This document shows, one piece after another, positions 27,314 through 36,566 of a stretch of 64,000 bases of DNA. The translations under genes and the position numbers were made by a program. The stretch lies in assembly GCF_003944835.1 (NCBI RefSeq), contig NZ_RWIV01000001.1:907501-971500 (forward strand), given 5' to 3'. Below the pieces are notes generated by a model. It worked only from the letters and a program-made list of their open reading frames with translations. It was not told the DNA's origin and did not search any database. How positions within the stretch are numbered: the stretch's first letter is position 1; each line of letters starts with the position of its first letter. This DNA is from Bacillus sp. HMF5848. Lineage in GTDB: Bacteria; Bacillota; Bacilli; Bacillales; HMF5848.

Positions 27314-28282
27314 ATGAAACTTGGTGTTTTCACAGTATTATTCTCACAGATGTCTTTCGAAGATATGTTAGATTATGTAAAAAATGCAGGTCTTGATGCA
27401 GTAGAAATCGGTACGGGCTGTTATCCTGGTAATGCCCATTGTCCACTTGATGAGTTACTTGAAAGTGAAGAAAAGCGTACAGCTTATTTAGAGGCTGTTA
27501 CATCTCGTGGGTTAACTATTAGTGCGTTCAGTTGTCACGGCAATCCACTTACACCAGATAAAACATTTGCGGAAGAATCGGATACAGTATTACGCAAAAC
27601 AATTAAGCTTGCATCGCTACTAGGTGTACCTGTTGTTAACGCTTTTTCAGGTACTCCTGGCGATAGTGAAGAAGCAAAACAACCAAATTGGCCTACTGTT
27701 GCATGGCCAACAGAGTATGCAGATATTTTAACTTGGCAGTGGGAGCATAAACTTATCCCTTACTGGAAAGAAATTGGAGAACTTGCTACTGAGCATAACG
27801 TGAAAATCGGTTTAGAATTACACGGTGGTTTTTTAGTACATACACCGTATACGATGCTAAAGCTTCGTGAAGCAACATGCGAGGCAATTGGGGCAAATTT
27901 AGATCCAAGTCATATGTGGTGGCAAGGGATTGATCCTGTTGCTGCGATTAAAATTCTTGGAGATGCTGGTGCAATTCATCATTTCCACGCAAAAGACACT
28001 TACATCGACCAAGACAACGTTAACATGTACGGATTAACAGATATGCAGCCATACGGTGCTTTAAAAACTCGTGCATGGTCGTTCCGCTCTGTGGGATGCG
28101 GTCATAGTGTTGCTGAATGGAACGATATGATGAGCGCATTACGCCTTTACAATTATGATTATGTAGTGAGCATTGAGCATGAGGATGCATTAATGTCGAT
28201 TGAAGAAGGTTTTGCTCGCGCCATAACAAATTTAAAGTCGGTGTTAATTAAAGAAACACCAGGAGAAATGTGGTGGGCATAG
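27314..28282 (+). CDS. sugar isomerase/epimerase-like TIM barrel protein 2
   Basis: 322-aa TIM-barrel protein with likely metal-binding sites IGLELHGGF, ANLDPSHMWWQG, HHFHAKDT and SIEHEDALM. It is longer than the first isomerase and only distantly similar, so not a simple duplication. The downstream oxidoreductase starts one base after its stop, and a stop-start arrangement this tight implies coupling. AGGGGC-type ribosome site. The substrate is unknown; inosose-type or keto-glycoside substrates fit the family. Confidence 0.86.
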   Translation: MKLGVFTVLFSQMSFEDMLDYVKNAGLDAVEIGTGCYPGNAHCPLDELLESEEKRTAYLEAVTSRGLTISAFSCHGNPLTPDKTFAEESDTVLRKTIKLASLLGVPVVNAFSGTPGDSEEAKQPNWPTVAWPTEYADILTWQWEHKLIPYWKEIGELATEHNVKIGLELHGGFLVHTPYTMLKLREATCEAIGANLDPSHMWWQGIDPVAAIKILGDAGAIHHFHAKDTYIDQDNVNMYGLTDMQPYGALKTRAWSFRSVGCGHSVAEWNDMMSALRLYNYDYVVSIEHEDALMSIEEGFARAITNLKSVLIKETPGEMWWA

Positions 28283-28283
28283 T

Positions 28284-29336
28284 ATGGCATACAATTTAGT
28301 TATTGTTGGCTATGGTGGCATGGGTAGCTATCATGCTAATACTATATTAAAAGACAACGAAAGTATTCAAGTCATTGGTACGTTTGATATCGATGAAGCA
28401 AGAAAAGCTGCTTCCGACGTAGATGGATATAAAACGTATGATAGTTATCAGGCAGTTCTAGACGATAATGCAGTTGATATTATCCTTATTGCTACACCAA
28501 ATGATGTGCATAAAGAGTTAGCGATAGCAGCGTTACAGGCTAAAAAGCATGTAGTATGCGAAAAGCCAGTTACGATTCATAGTAAAGAACTTGAGGAAAT
28601 TATGGATGCAGCAATACAACATGATCGTCTGTTTATGGTGCATCAAAATCGTCGTTGGGATGAAGATTTCTTAACGATGAAAACGATTTATGATAAGAAT
28701 GTAGTTGGTAACGTGTTTCAAATTGAATCACGTGTGCATGGTGCAAACGGCATACCTGGAGATTGGCGTCACTTAAAGGAATACGGCGGCGGTATGCTAC
28801 TTGATTGGGGAGTTCATCTACTGGATCAGCTTCTTGTGATGGTAGACAGTCGTATCACAAGTGTGTATGCTAATTTAAGCTTTGTACTTGGCGATGAAGT
28901 AGATGATGGCTTTCAAACGGTCATTACTTTTGAGAACGGCATTCAAGCATTAATAGAGGTAGGCACCACAAATTTTATTCAACTACCTAGATGGTATGTG
29001 AAAGGAACGGAAGGTACAGCTCTTATTAATGATTGGAGCTTAAACGGCCATATAGTTACACAAAATCGTGGAGCAGATTTTGAACATCCTAAGCCAATTA
29101 AGGCTGGAAAAGGTTTAACAAAAACAATGGCACCACCTTCTGAAAAAGCTATCACAAAATCAGAGCTGCCAGCCTATGATTCACCTACAGAGGGCTTCTA
29201 CGAGAATGTAGTAGCTGTTATAGAAAAACGTGAAGAGCCTTACGTGAAAAATGAAGAAGTATTACGAGTGATGCGTTTGATTGAGGTAATTTTCGAAGCA
29301 GCAGACAAGAACGAAGTAATAAAAACAAGACTATAA
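28284..29336 (+). CDS. Gfo/Idh/MocA-family dehydrogenase 2
   Basis: 350-aa second oxidoreductase of the operon. The Rossmann motif is LVIVGYGGMGSYHANT, the catalytic lysine motif is CEKPVTIHSKE, and the active-site segment is LDWGVHLLDQLLVM. With the first dehydrogenase and two isomerases it makes a closed set: oxidation, isomerisation and possibly re-reduction. No transporter, kinase or aldolase is present in the operon. Confidence 0.88.
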   Translation: MAYNLVIVGYGGMGSYHANTILKDNESIQVIGTFDIDEARKAASDVDGYKTYDSYQAVLDDNAVDIILIATPNDVHKELAIAALQAKKHVVCEKPVTIHSKELEEIMDAAIQHDRLFMVHQNRRWDEDFLTMKTIYDKNVVGNVFQIESRVHGANGIPGDWRHLKEYGGGMLLDWGVHLLDQLLVMVDSRITSVYANLSFVLGDEVDDGFQTVITFENGIQALIEVGTTNFIQLPRWYVKGTEGTALINDWSLNGHIVTQNRGADFEHPKPIKAGKGLTKTMAPPSEKAITKSELPAYDSPTEGFYENVVAVIEKREEPYVKNEEVLRVMRLIEVIFEAADKNEVIKTRL

Positions 29337-29346
29337 TAAATGTATT

Positions 29347-29391
29347 GAGCCATGTCGTGTAATCTCACGCGATGTGGCTTTTTTTGCATGC
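29347..29391 (+). terminator. terminator of the sugar operon
   Basis: AGCCATGTCGTG pairs imperfectly with CGCGATGTGGCT and is followed by seven T. Confidence 0.75.
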
Positions 29392-29420
29392 ATAAATTAA
29401 ATTATTGTAAAATGTATTAG

Positions 29421-29910
29421 AATTCTTGAAAACCCACGAAAAAATCTTGAAAAACCCACCGCAATTCTTGAAAAACCAAGTAAATTTCTTGAAAAACACA
29501 CCACAATTCTTGAAAACCCACAGAAAATTCTTGAAAAACGAACCGAAATTCTTGAAAAACACCGAAATTCTTGAAAACCCACGGAAAATTCTTGAAAAAC
29601 CCCGGAATTCTTGAAAACCCACGAAAAATTCTTGAAAAACGAACCGAAATTCTTGAAAACCCACGGAAAATTCTTGAAAAACACCGAAATTCTTGAAAAA
29701 CCAAGTAAATTTCTTGAAAACCACACCACAATTCTTGAAAAACCAAGTAAATTTCTTGAAAACCACACCACAATTCTTGAAAAACACCGAAATTCTTGAA
29801 AAACCAAGTAAAATTCTTGAAAACCACACCGTATTTCTTGAATAACCACGAAAAATTCTTGAAAAACCCCGGAATTCTTGAAAAACCAAGTAATTTTCTT
29901 GAAAAACGTT
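29421..29910. repeat. 24-copy array of 21/19-bp modules
   Basis: TTCTTGAA or a one-base variant recurs 24 times, starting at 29423, 29444, 29465, 29486, 29507, 29528, 29549, 29568 and on to 29896. Of 23 intervals, 18 are exactly 21 bp and five exactly 19 bp. The 19-bp ones always carry a short linker, ACACC or ACCCC. The linkers fall into about six types reused in mosaic order (ACCAAGTAAA, CCACACCACA, CCCACGGAAA, ACGAACCGAA, ACACCGAA, ACCCCGGA). All three minus frames stay open across it, and the 19-bp units change frame, so it is not a coding repeat. It lies between the sugar operon terminator and speD. It is not a CRISPR array: units are too short and linkers recur. Confidence 0.93.
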
Positions 29911-30111
29911 CCAACCACCTTGATGCTACATCAAAAAAATTCGAGAAATGTTGTAAAGCTGCCCGATAAGAAGTTTAATTCTCACAAAATGGGGAAGTTC
30001 AGGGGAAAGCGCAATTGTACGTTTTTTACACCGTCTCTAAATAAAAGAATAGAATGTTACTTTTTAATCCAACTTAATTGTAAGGAGAAAAATATAAGTG
30101 GGGGGTTCGAC

Positions 30112-30933
30112 ATGAAGTTAACACCGAAGGAAATTGTTGAATTACATGGGTTTAATAATCTAACTAAGTCCTTAAGCTTTAATATGTTTGATATTTGTTA
30201 CACAAGAACACAAGAAGAGAGAGAAGCATATATCAATTATATTGATGAGGTGTATAGCGCCGATCGATTGCAAAAGATTTTAAGTCATGTAACGGAAATT
30301 ATTGGAGCTCATATTTTAAATATTGCGAAGCAGGATTATGAGCCGCAAGGTGCTAGTGTAACAATGCTCGTATCAGAAGGACCTGTCCATGAAGCAAAGC
30401 CAGAGCATTTTGAGGAGTCGCCTGGACCTATTCCACAAGGTTCATTTGTGGTAGGTACGTTAGATAAAAGTCATATAACTGTGCATACATATCCAGAATA
30501 TCATCCTACTGCTGGCATTAGTACATTTCGCGCCGATATTGATGTTTCAACTTGTGGGGAAATATCACCTTTAAAGGCTTTAAATTATTTAATTCACTCG
30601 TTTGAAACGGATGTAATGACTATTGACTATAGAGTTCGAGGTTTCACGAGAGATGTTACTGGTCATAAGCTTTTTATTGATCATGATATCAATTCAATTC
30701 AAAATTATATTCCAGATGATGTTCAAGAGTATTATGATATGATTGATGTGAATGTGTATCAAGAGAATATCTTTCATACTAAGTGCAAGCTAAGAAATTT
30801 TGATTTAAACAATTACTTATTTGGATATACGAAAGATACATTATCGAAGGAAGAACAGGAAACTATTGCTAGACAAATTAAGCTGGAGATGGATGAAATA
30901 TTCTACGGAAAAAATATTTCACGAGATATTTAA
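30112..30933 (+). CDS. speD: S-adenosylmethionine decarboxylase, long form
   Basis: 273-aa proenzyme that makes decarboxylated AdoMet, the aminopropyl donor for spermidine. The self-cleavage site is [13 protein letters not shown], where the Ser becomes the pyruvoyl group, as in the E. coli-type enzyme of about 264 aa. Most Bacillus species are known for a short form (SpeH, about 126 aa), so the long class is noteworthy. The start is ATG 30112 after GGGGGG. An in-frame ATG at 29878 lies inside the repeat array and would add 78 unrelated residues. No spermidine synthase is adjacent. Confidence 0.92.
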   Translation: MKLTPKEIVELHGFNNLTKSLSFNMFDICYTRTQEEREAYINYIDEVYSADRLQKILSHVTEIIGAHILNIAKQDYEPQGASVTMLVSEGPVHEAKPEHFEESPGPIPQGSFVVGTLDKSHITVHTYPEYHPTAGISTFRADIDVSTCGEISPLKALNYLIHSFETDVMTIDYRVRGFTRDVTGHKLFIDHDINSIQNYIPDDVQEYYDMIDVNVYQENIFHTKCKLRNFDLNNYLFGYTKDTLSKEEQETIARQIKLEMDEIFYGKNISRDI

Positions 30934-30947
30934 AAATAACACAAAGA

Positions 30948-30980
30948 AGGACTTAGTTAAACTGCTAAGTCCTCTATTTA
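30948..30980 (+). terminator. terminator after speD
   Basis: AGGACTTAG (30948-30956) and CTAAGTCCT (30965-30973) form a perfect stem followed by CTATTTATT. Confidence 0.8.
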
Positions 30981-30990
30981 TTATAGTATA

Positions 30991-31023
30991 AGAAAAAGCT
31001 TGATAAGTTTATTTATCAAGCTT
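30991..31023 (-). terminator. terminator of the CdsA-like gene
   Basis: On the minus strand AAGCTTGATAA and TTATCAAGCTT (30996-31023) form a perfect stem followed by TTTTC. Confidence 0.85.
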
Positions 31024-31041
31024 CTTTCAGTGCTCGTGCTT

Positions 31042-31956
31042 TTACATAAACTCAAAAAAATATCGGATGACATGAAAAAATATAGGAGAAGTGTATGTTA
31101 AACTGTCAATGCGATTTAAATAGCTCTCTTTAAGCTTTAGCTGCTTTTCCTCATCACCAATCAGCAAGTCGCGTTTTAAAACTGAAATTGTTAAGCTTCC
31201 TAAAAAGGCTGAAGTACTAACTAATACTCCAGATAAAACACCAAATGTCCTATCTAATGGAGTTAAAAAGGGATATAAGCTGTATGATACAATAGTTGTA
31301 ACGATCGTAGCGAATAAATACCCTTCCCACGTAATATTAGGATTAGAGGTTGGGACAACCTTGCGTTTGCCAATGTAAAGAGATGTTATGTACTGCACAA
31401 CATCACTGACTTGTGTTAGTACTACTAAAAATAATATTAAGCTTCCCCCGTATTGGGGATTGGCAACTTGGTAATAAGCTAGGTGACTTAAACCAAATAC
31501 CATAAGCATAAGCCCCCATTGTGTGGAGCTTACGGACCTAAGAAACCCAATGGTACCTTTGTTAAGCAATCTTGGTAAAGGGAGCAGTAAGAAAACGTAT
31601 ACTGGGATAAAAACAATAAACATGCCATACCAGCCAGTGTAAATCCAATAAAATTGTATAGGAATAGCTAAATACGCCCATAAAAACAAGCGTCTGTCTG
31701 CTTTTCTTGATTTTATCATGGAAAAGTATTCTTTTAAGGCAAAAAAACATAGTATCATAAGAGATATAAGAGACACAACAGGTGTAAATAAGGTGGCCAC
31801 AGTAAAGATAACAAACATGCCCCACCAGGTTTTCACTTTAAGTAATAATTCAGAGAAATCTTTAGTTGTTGATTTTTTTTGCAACATATAAAAAATGATT
31901 GTTGCAGTTGTAAGAACAATAAATATAACAGATAAAATCCAAAGAACTGATTGCAT
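31042..31956 (-). CDS. CdsA-like protein with a degraded active-site signature
   Basis: 304-aa membrane protein with about eight helices, of the phosphatidate cytidylyltransferase superfamily. The upstream family segment DVVQYI...GKRKVVP...NPNITWEG is recognisable, though the usual SPxKTWEG has become NPNITWEG. The C-terminal signature aligns at full length with the family pattern S-x-[LIVMF]-K-R-x4-K-D...[PG]-x-H-G-G-x-x-D-R-x-D. Here it reads SVLKRDLLIGD followed by LKLKESYLNRID. The K of KD, the HGG and the first Asp of DRxD are all replaced. It may be a catalytically inactive or altered-substrate paralogue. It is monocistronic, with AGTAGGT before the ATG. Confidence 0.82.
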   Translation of the reverse strand: MQSVLWILSVIFIVLTTATIIFYMLQKKSTTKDFSELLLKVKTWWGMFVIFTVATLFTPVVSLISLMILCFFALKEYFSMIKSRKADRRLFLWAYLAIPIQFYWIYTGWYGMFIVFIPVYVFLLLPLPRLLNKGTIGFLRSVSSTQWGLMLMVFGLSHLAYYQVANPQYGGSLILFLVVLTQVSDVVQYITSLYIGKRKVVPTSNPNITWEGYLFATIVTTIVSYSLYPFLTPLDRTFGVLSGVLVSTSAFLGSLTISVLKRDLLIGDEEKQLKLKESYLNRIDSLTYTSPIFFHVIRYFFEFM

Positions 31957-32035
31957 ATAATACCTACTTTCCCACGTGTATAAGTATACTGTACATAATT
32001 TCTTTTTATATTCAAAGTAAAATGGAGCTGAGGAA

Positions 32036-32575
32036 ATGGAAACTGCAAGTATTTATATTATGCTAACGGATACAGGGACATTGTTTACTAGGTCCATCAA
32101 AAAGTATACAAAGGCTCCATACAATCATGCATCGATATCGTTTGATCGCGAATTAAAAGAGCTTTATAGCTTCGGACGCAAGCAATCTCATAATCCTCTT
32201 TATGCTGGATTTGTTAAAGAGGACGTTATCAGTGGGACATTTAGTAAATACCCTAATACGCAATGTGTCATTTATGAACTAAAAGTTACGGAACGTGATA
32301 TGGAGAAAATGAGGAGAGTTTTGGAGGTTTTTAAAAGAAACCGACCAAAGTATTCATATAATCTGCTTGGATTATTGGGGATTACTTTAGAAGAACCAGT
32401 AGAATTCAGTAATTCATATTTTTGTTCTCAATTCGTGGCGGAGATTTTACAACGAGCAGGCATTCGCTTGTGGGATAAGCTGCCGGCACTGGTGACACCA
32501 GACGATTTTAGAAATCATCATAAATTAACCATTATCTACGAGGGGAAACTGTCTGAATATGAACCTAAAAATTAA
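32036..32575 (+). CDS. permuted papain-like (YiiX/C92-type) protein
   Basis: 179-aa soluble protein without a signal peptide. It has the permuted NlpC/P60 arrangement: an early His in APYNHASISFD and a later Cys in SYFCSQFVAEILQRAG, with LVTPDDF near the end. Family members are hydrolases or acyl/amide-cleaving enzymes; the substrate is unknown. ATG follows GGAGCTGAGGA. It is divergent from the CdsA-like gene with about 80 bases between them. Confidence 0.78.
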   Translation: METASIYIMLTDTGTLFTRSIKKYTKAPYNHASISFDRELKELYSFGRKQSHNPLYAGFVKEDVISGTFSKYPNTQCVIYELKVTERDMEKMRRVLEVFKRNRPKYSYNLLGLLGITLEEPVEFSNSYFCSQFVAEILQRAGIRLWDKLPALVTPDDFRNHHKLTIIYEGKLSEYEPKN

Positions 32576-32613
32576 TAGGTGGGAAATTTCATATCAGAAG
32601 AGAACCATACTAT

Positions 32614-32643
32614 AAAAAGCCAGGCGGCAGCCTGGCTTTTTGT
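32614..32643. terminator. bidirectional terminator
   Basis: AAAAGCCAGGC-ggca-GCCTGGCTTTT is a perfect hairpin between convergent genes. Confidence 0.93.
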
Positions 32644-34296
32644 TTATAATTTAAATGAGCTTTTTAAAGAAACAATGAGATTAAAAACGAGATGATCTTC
32701 TGTTGTCTGCTTAGGGTCTACATTAAAATATCCATGACGGAAAAATTGAAATTTATCTTGTGGTTTAGCTTCCTTCATGTTAGGTTCCACATACCCTTGT
32801 ACGATTTCCAAAGATTTTTCGTTAACGTAGTCAAGGAATGTTTTCCCTTCCTCTTCTTCTTCTATGTCAGTAATAATTGGTTCATACAGGCGGAACTCAG
32901 CGGGAACAGCTTGTGAGGCTTCAACCCAATGAAGTGTACCTTTTACCTTACGACCAGTGAATCCTGTGCCACTCTTTGTTTCTGGATCATACGTACAACG
33001 TAGCTCTACAACATTCCCTTGTTCGTCCTTAATGACTTCTTCACATTTAATAAAATAAGCATGCTTTAAGCGAACTTCATTACCAGGGAACAAGCGGAAG
33101 TATTTCTTCGGTGGATCCTCCATGAAATCCTCTTGTTCAATATAAATCTCACGTGAAAAAGGAATTTGACGTGTACCCATTTCTTCGTTTTCAGGATTTA
33201 TTTCTGCTTCAAGCATTTCCACTTGACCTTCAGGATAGTTTGTAATAACCACTTTTAATGGGCGAATAACACCCATTGTTCGAGGTGATTTTAACTTCAA
33301 ATCTTCGCGGACAAAATGCTCTAGCATCTGCGAGTCAACAGTTCCACTACCTTTATGAATACCAACTTCTTTACAAAAAGCACGAATTGCCTCAGGTGTG
33401 TAACCACGTCGTCTTAATCCAGAAATAGTTGGTAGTCTTGGATCATCCCAACCATCAACAACCTTCTCATCAACAAGCATTTTGAGCTTTCTCTTACTCA
33501 TAACTGTGTTTGTCACATTTAAGCGAGAGAACTCAATTTGCTGTGGTTGACTTTCCATTTCACATTCCGTTACAACCCAGTTGTAAAAAGGGCGCTGATC
33601 TTCAAATTCAAGCGTACATAAGGAGTGTGTAATTCCTTCAATAGCATCCTCTAATGGATGAGCAAAAGCATACATAGGATAGATGCACCATTTATCACCT
33701 GTGTTGTGGTGGTGTGAATGAAGAACGCGATATAACACAGGATCACGCATGTTAATGTTGCCAGAACTCATATCAATTTTCGCACGAAGTACTTTTTCTC
33801 CGTCTTTGAAATCTCCGTTACGCATACGTTCAAATAATTCAAGATTTTCCTCCACGGAACGGTTGCGGTAAGGACTATCTTTACCAGGTTCTGTTAATGT
33901 TCCACGATATTCACGAATTTGCTCTTGTGTTAAATCATCAACATACGCTTTGCCTTTTTTAATTAATAAGACTGCTCGATTGTACATTTCTTCAAAGTAA
34001 TCAGAAGCGAAGAAAAGGTTATCCCAAGAGTATCCGAGCCATTTTACGTCTTCTTTGATGGATTGTACATATTCTGTATCCTCTTTTAGTGGATTTGTAT
34101 CATCAAACCGTAGATTCGTAAGACCCTCAAATTCATCAGCTAGTCCAAAATTAATAGTGATCGATTTGGCATGTCCAATATGTAAGTATCCATTTGGTTC
34201 TGGTGGAAAGCGAGTAACTATTTTTTCATGCTTACCAGACTGTAAATCTTTAATCATAATATCTTTAATAAAATTTGAATTATGTTCTTTCTCCAT
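32644..34296 (-). CDS. glnS: glutamine--tRNA ligase
   Basis: 550-aa class I synthetase. The HIGH motif lies in [17 protein letters not shown], and the KMSKS counterpart is [37 protein letters not shown] and the GlnRS-type C-terminal anticodon-binding beta-barrels follow. The YPMYAFAH wording favours GlnRS over GluRS. Most Bacilli lack GlnRS and make Gln-tRNA by GatCAB transamidation, so its presence is notable and suggests horizontal acquisition (inference). The start is ATG 34296, eight bases after AAGGAT; an ATG nine bases further up is too close to that site. No T-box leader is seen. Confidence 0.94.
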   Translation of the reverse strand: MEKEHNSNFIKDIMIKDLQSGKHEKIVTRFPPEPNGYLHIGHAKSITINFGLADEFEGLTNLRFDDTNPLKEDTEYVQSIKEDVKWLGYSWDNLFFASDYFEEMYNRAVLLIKKGKAYVDDLTQEQIREYRGTLTEPGKDSPYRNRSVEENLELFERMRNGDFKDGEKVLRAKIDMSSGNINMRDPVLYRVLHSHHHNTGDKWCIYPMYAFAHPLEDAIEGITHSLCTLEFEDQRPFYNWVVTECEMESQPQQIEFSRLNVTNTVMSKRKLKMLVDEKVVDGWDDPRLPTISGLRRRGYTPEAIRAFCKEVGIHKGSGTVDSQMLEHFVREDLKLKSPRTMGVIRPLKVVITNYPEGQVEMLEAEINPENEEMGTRQIPFSREIYIEQEDFMEDPPKKYFRLFPGNEVRLKHAYFIKCEEVIKDEQGNVVELRCTYDPETKSGTGFTGRKVKGTLHWVEASQAVPAEFRLYEPIITDIEEEEEGKTFLDYVNEKSLEIVQGYVEPNMKEAKPQDKFQFFRHGYFNVDPKQTTEDHLVFNLIVSLKSSFKL

Positions 34297-34471
34297 ACTT
34301 ATCATCCTTTTGTGAAACGTTTTATAAAAGTATATATAACATAAACGCCCTTATGAATCCAAACATTTCTTTAGTATAGACGAATTTGTTAGTATTTTAC
34401 TCATTTTATTGTTTTATTGTAACAAATTATGGGCACATATAAAAATAGGAAACGAAAAGGGAGTCTTGAGC

Positions 34472-34906
34472 ATGGAAGAAAGTAGAGAGTTAATTATTAA
34501 TAATTTCAAGGAGTATAATTTAATAGAAGAAGCCATGCAGCAAGAATTACTACTGATTCCTTGTGAAAAGTGTCGTCTACTATTTCAAGTGGCGATTTTA
34601 GAAGCTTTTAATAATGCTGTCGAATACGGAAAATATCCGATTGTAATAAGATTTAAACATATGAACTCTCGAATTGTTACTCGTATAAAGGATTGTGGAA
34701 AGGGGTTTCCTGTTAGGCCATTATTTGAGTCAATATCAGTGAACGGTGTATCGACTATGATGGAAGGTAAACTAGAAGATGCTCGAGGCAGAGGAGTTTT
34801 AATGATGGTAGAAATAGCTGATAAAGTTATATATAACGCACATGGTAACGATGTAATCTTAATTAAGGGAGTACCTTGTAGCTGTTCGAAAAATGCACCT
34901 GGGTAA
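34472..34906 (+). CDS. RsbW-like ATP-binding protein
   Basis: 144-aa GHKL ATPase of the anti-sigma-factor kinase type. The N box is LEAFNNAVEYG, the G1 box is DCGKGF, and the G2 box is ARGRGVLMM, so ATP binding looks intact. The start is ATG 34472 after AAGGGAG. No STAS or sigma-factor gene is adjacent, so its partner lies elsewhere; the SpoIIE/STAS module at 52670-55478 is a possible but unproven link. A Cys pair near the end (CSCSK) is unusual. Confidence 0.82.
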   Translation: MEESRELIINNFKEYNLIEEAMQQELLLIPCEKCRLLFQVAILEAFNNAVEYGKYPIVIRFKHMNSRIVTRIKDCGKGFPVRPLFESISVNGVSTMMEGKLEDARGRGVLMMVEIADKVIYNAHGNDVILIKGVPCSCSKNAPG

Positions 34907-35011
34907 GTAGAGTTTGCCGATTGCTGAAGAAAATGTTATAAGTACGACTTTCGAATATCCAAGGCAGTAATTTGACATCTTTGTGAAATAGGTAAAATTA
35001 AGCAACCGTCT

Positions 35012-35020
35012 TGTTATAAT
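35012..35020 (+). promoter_or_regulatory. extended -10 promoter candidate
   Basis: TGTTATAAT is a perfect TGnTATAAT extended -10 box, 48 bases before the radical SAM gene; no clear -35 is seen. Confidence 0.4.
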
Positions 35021-35067
35021 ATTAAACAGACAGATGATGTTTAATAAATAACAAGGCGGCGAATGGT

Positions 35068-36168
35068 ATGCAAACAATGAATGCTGTGCAAGACTTACAT
35101 TTGAAGTCTCATAAGCTAAGACAGTCATTTTCACCAAGGTTAATTTTTTGGGAGCTTACAGAAGGCTGTAATTTAAAATGTATACACTGTCGAGCGACCG
35201 CTCAACCTATGAGATCGGATGCTGAATTATCAACGATTCAAGCCAAACGTGTTGTAGATGATATTGCATCATTTGCAGATCCTATCTTAATTTTAACAGG
35301 GGGAGAGCCTCTCTATCGACCTGATTTTTTTGAAATTGCCCAATACGCGCATGATAAAGGGTTAACGTTAGCTATGGCAACAAATGGAACATTAATCACA
35401 GAAGATATTGCTAAAAAAATTAAAGATGCAGGTATTCGTCGTGTAGCGATTAGTTTAGATGGTCCAACAGCTGATATACATGATAAGTTTCGTGGCATTG
35501 ACGGAAGTTTTGAAGCAGCATTGCGTGGTGCTGAGCTTGTTAAAAAGCAAGGTATACAGGTACAATTTAATACGACCATCACGAAACACAATGTGCATGC
35601 TGTGGAAGATATGATAGCGCTAGCGGAAGCGCGTGAAGCAGATGCTCTTCATCTATTTATGCTAGTACCGGTAGGCTGTGGGGTACAAATTACGGAATCT
35701 AATATGTTAACAGCAACAGAATATGAGAATGTCTTAGAATGGTTTTATGAGCGCTCCCGTGAAGTGTCGTTTGAGATTCGAGCTACTTGCGCGCCACATT
35801 ATTATCGAATTATGCGTCAAAAAGCTAAGGAACGTGGAGAGCGAGTGACTAGACAAACACACGGCATGAATGCGATGACAAAAGGCTGTCTAGCTGGGTC
35901 TGGTGTGTGCTTTATATCTCATAAAGGGTTTGTTCAACCATGTGGATACCTCCCTGTTCAAGTCGGTAACGTTCTTCAGCAACCACTTGAGCAAATTTGG
36001 AACGAGTCGCCTGAATTCGCGGTTCTTCGAGATACAAACGAATTAGATGGAAAGTGTGGCATTTGCGAATATGTAAATATTTGCTCGGGTTGTCGCGCAC
36101 GTGCGTATTACGAAACTGGCAACTTCATGAGTGAAGAACCATATTGTAACTATCAGCCTGGGAAGTAA
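35068..36168 (+). CDS. radical SAM/SPASM protein, NirJ/AhbD-like
   Basis: 366-aa enzyme. The radical SAM cluster motif is CNLKCIHC, SAM contacts are LTGGEPLYRPD and ISLDGP, and a C-terminal SPASM/twitch region has CGICEYVNICSGCRARAY and EEPYCNY. The spacing and the CRARAYYETG wording resemble the NirJ/AhbD group, which acts in alternative haem and haem d1 synthesis, but many uncharacterised maturases share it. ATG 35068 follows AAGGCGG. It is a single-gene unit with its own terminator, and no haem-pathway genes are adjacent. Confidence 0.8.
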   Translation: MQTMNAVQDLHLKSHKLRQSFSPRLIFWELTEGCNLKCIHCRATAQPMRSDAELSTIQAKRVVDDIASFADPILILTGGEPLYRPDFFEIAQYAHDKGLTLAMATNGTLITEDIAKKIKDAGIRRVAISLDGPTADIHDKFRGIDGSFEAALRGAELVKKQGIQVQFNTTITKHNVHAVEDMIALAEAREADALHLFMLVPVGCGVQITESNMLTATEYENVLEWFYERSREVSFEIRATCAPHYYRIMRQKAKERGERVTRQTHGMNAMTKGCLAGSGVCFISHKGFVQPCGYLPVQVGNVLQQPLEQIWNESPEFAVLRDTNELDGKCGICEYVNICSGCRARAYYETGNFMSEEPYCNYQPGK

Positions 36169-36228
36169 GAGACCTGGGACTTAAACCTCAACGATAGACG
36201 GAATAAACTTATCTATAAATAATTAAAT

Positions 36229-36254
36229 CGAGGGCGAGGCTCTCGGTTTTTTTT
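36229..36254 (+). terminator. terminator after the radical SAM gene
   Basis: CGAGGGC-gag-GCTCTCG hairpin followed by eight or more T. Confidence 0.85.
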
Positions 36255-36566
36255 CTTGTGTAAATTTGTCTATGATGATGGGAAAAAGAGTCTATGATGT
36301 AGTGAAGATAGGGGTTTTTAAAGCCGTATCGTGAAACTCTTATATGAAAAAGGAGGAATTTTCAGACTTTTACTGAAATATAATGTTAAAGCTTGTCACG
36401 TGTGTATAAAATTGAAAGCGCTTAAAAGGTAAGGGGTTGCTGTAAAACTATTGTTAAGCAAGCGTTATACAGCAACTAAGTAAATACTATTATATCGATG
36501 AGTTACTTAGAAATGAAAGCGAGCAGATACAGAATTCTTATTACGCGAACAGCGGGGGGGCTGAGC
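36255..36566. other. 312-bp upstream region of the fatty-acid operon
   Basis: No gene is seen. An in-frame ATG at 36498 would extend the dehydrogenase by 23 residues but lacks a ribosome site. The region holds the cre site at 36413-36426. Confidence 0.5.
36413..36426. promoter_or_regulatory. CcpA cre site
   Basis: TGAAAGCGCTTAAA matches the catabolite-responsive element core (ideal form TGAAAGCGCTTTCA). It lies 140 bases before the acyl-CoA dehydrogenase gene, suggesting glucose repression of this catabolic operon. Confidence 0.7.

Noticed and set aside
29365-29918. Three overlapping minus-strand open frames of 165-174 codons rich in Phe
   Set aside because: They are by-products of the 21/19-bp array: all three frames are open because the module lacks stop codons, 19-bp steps shift the frame, and there are no ribosome sites.
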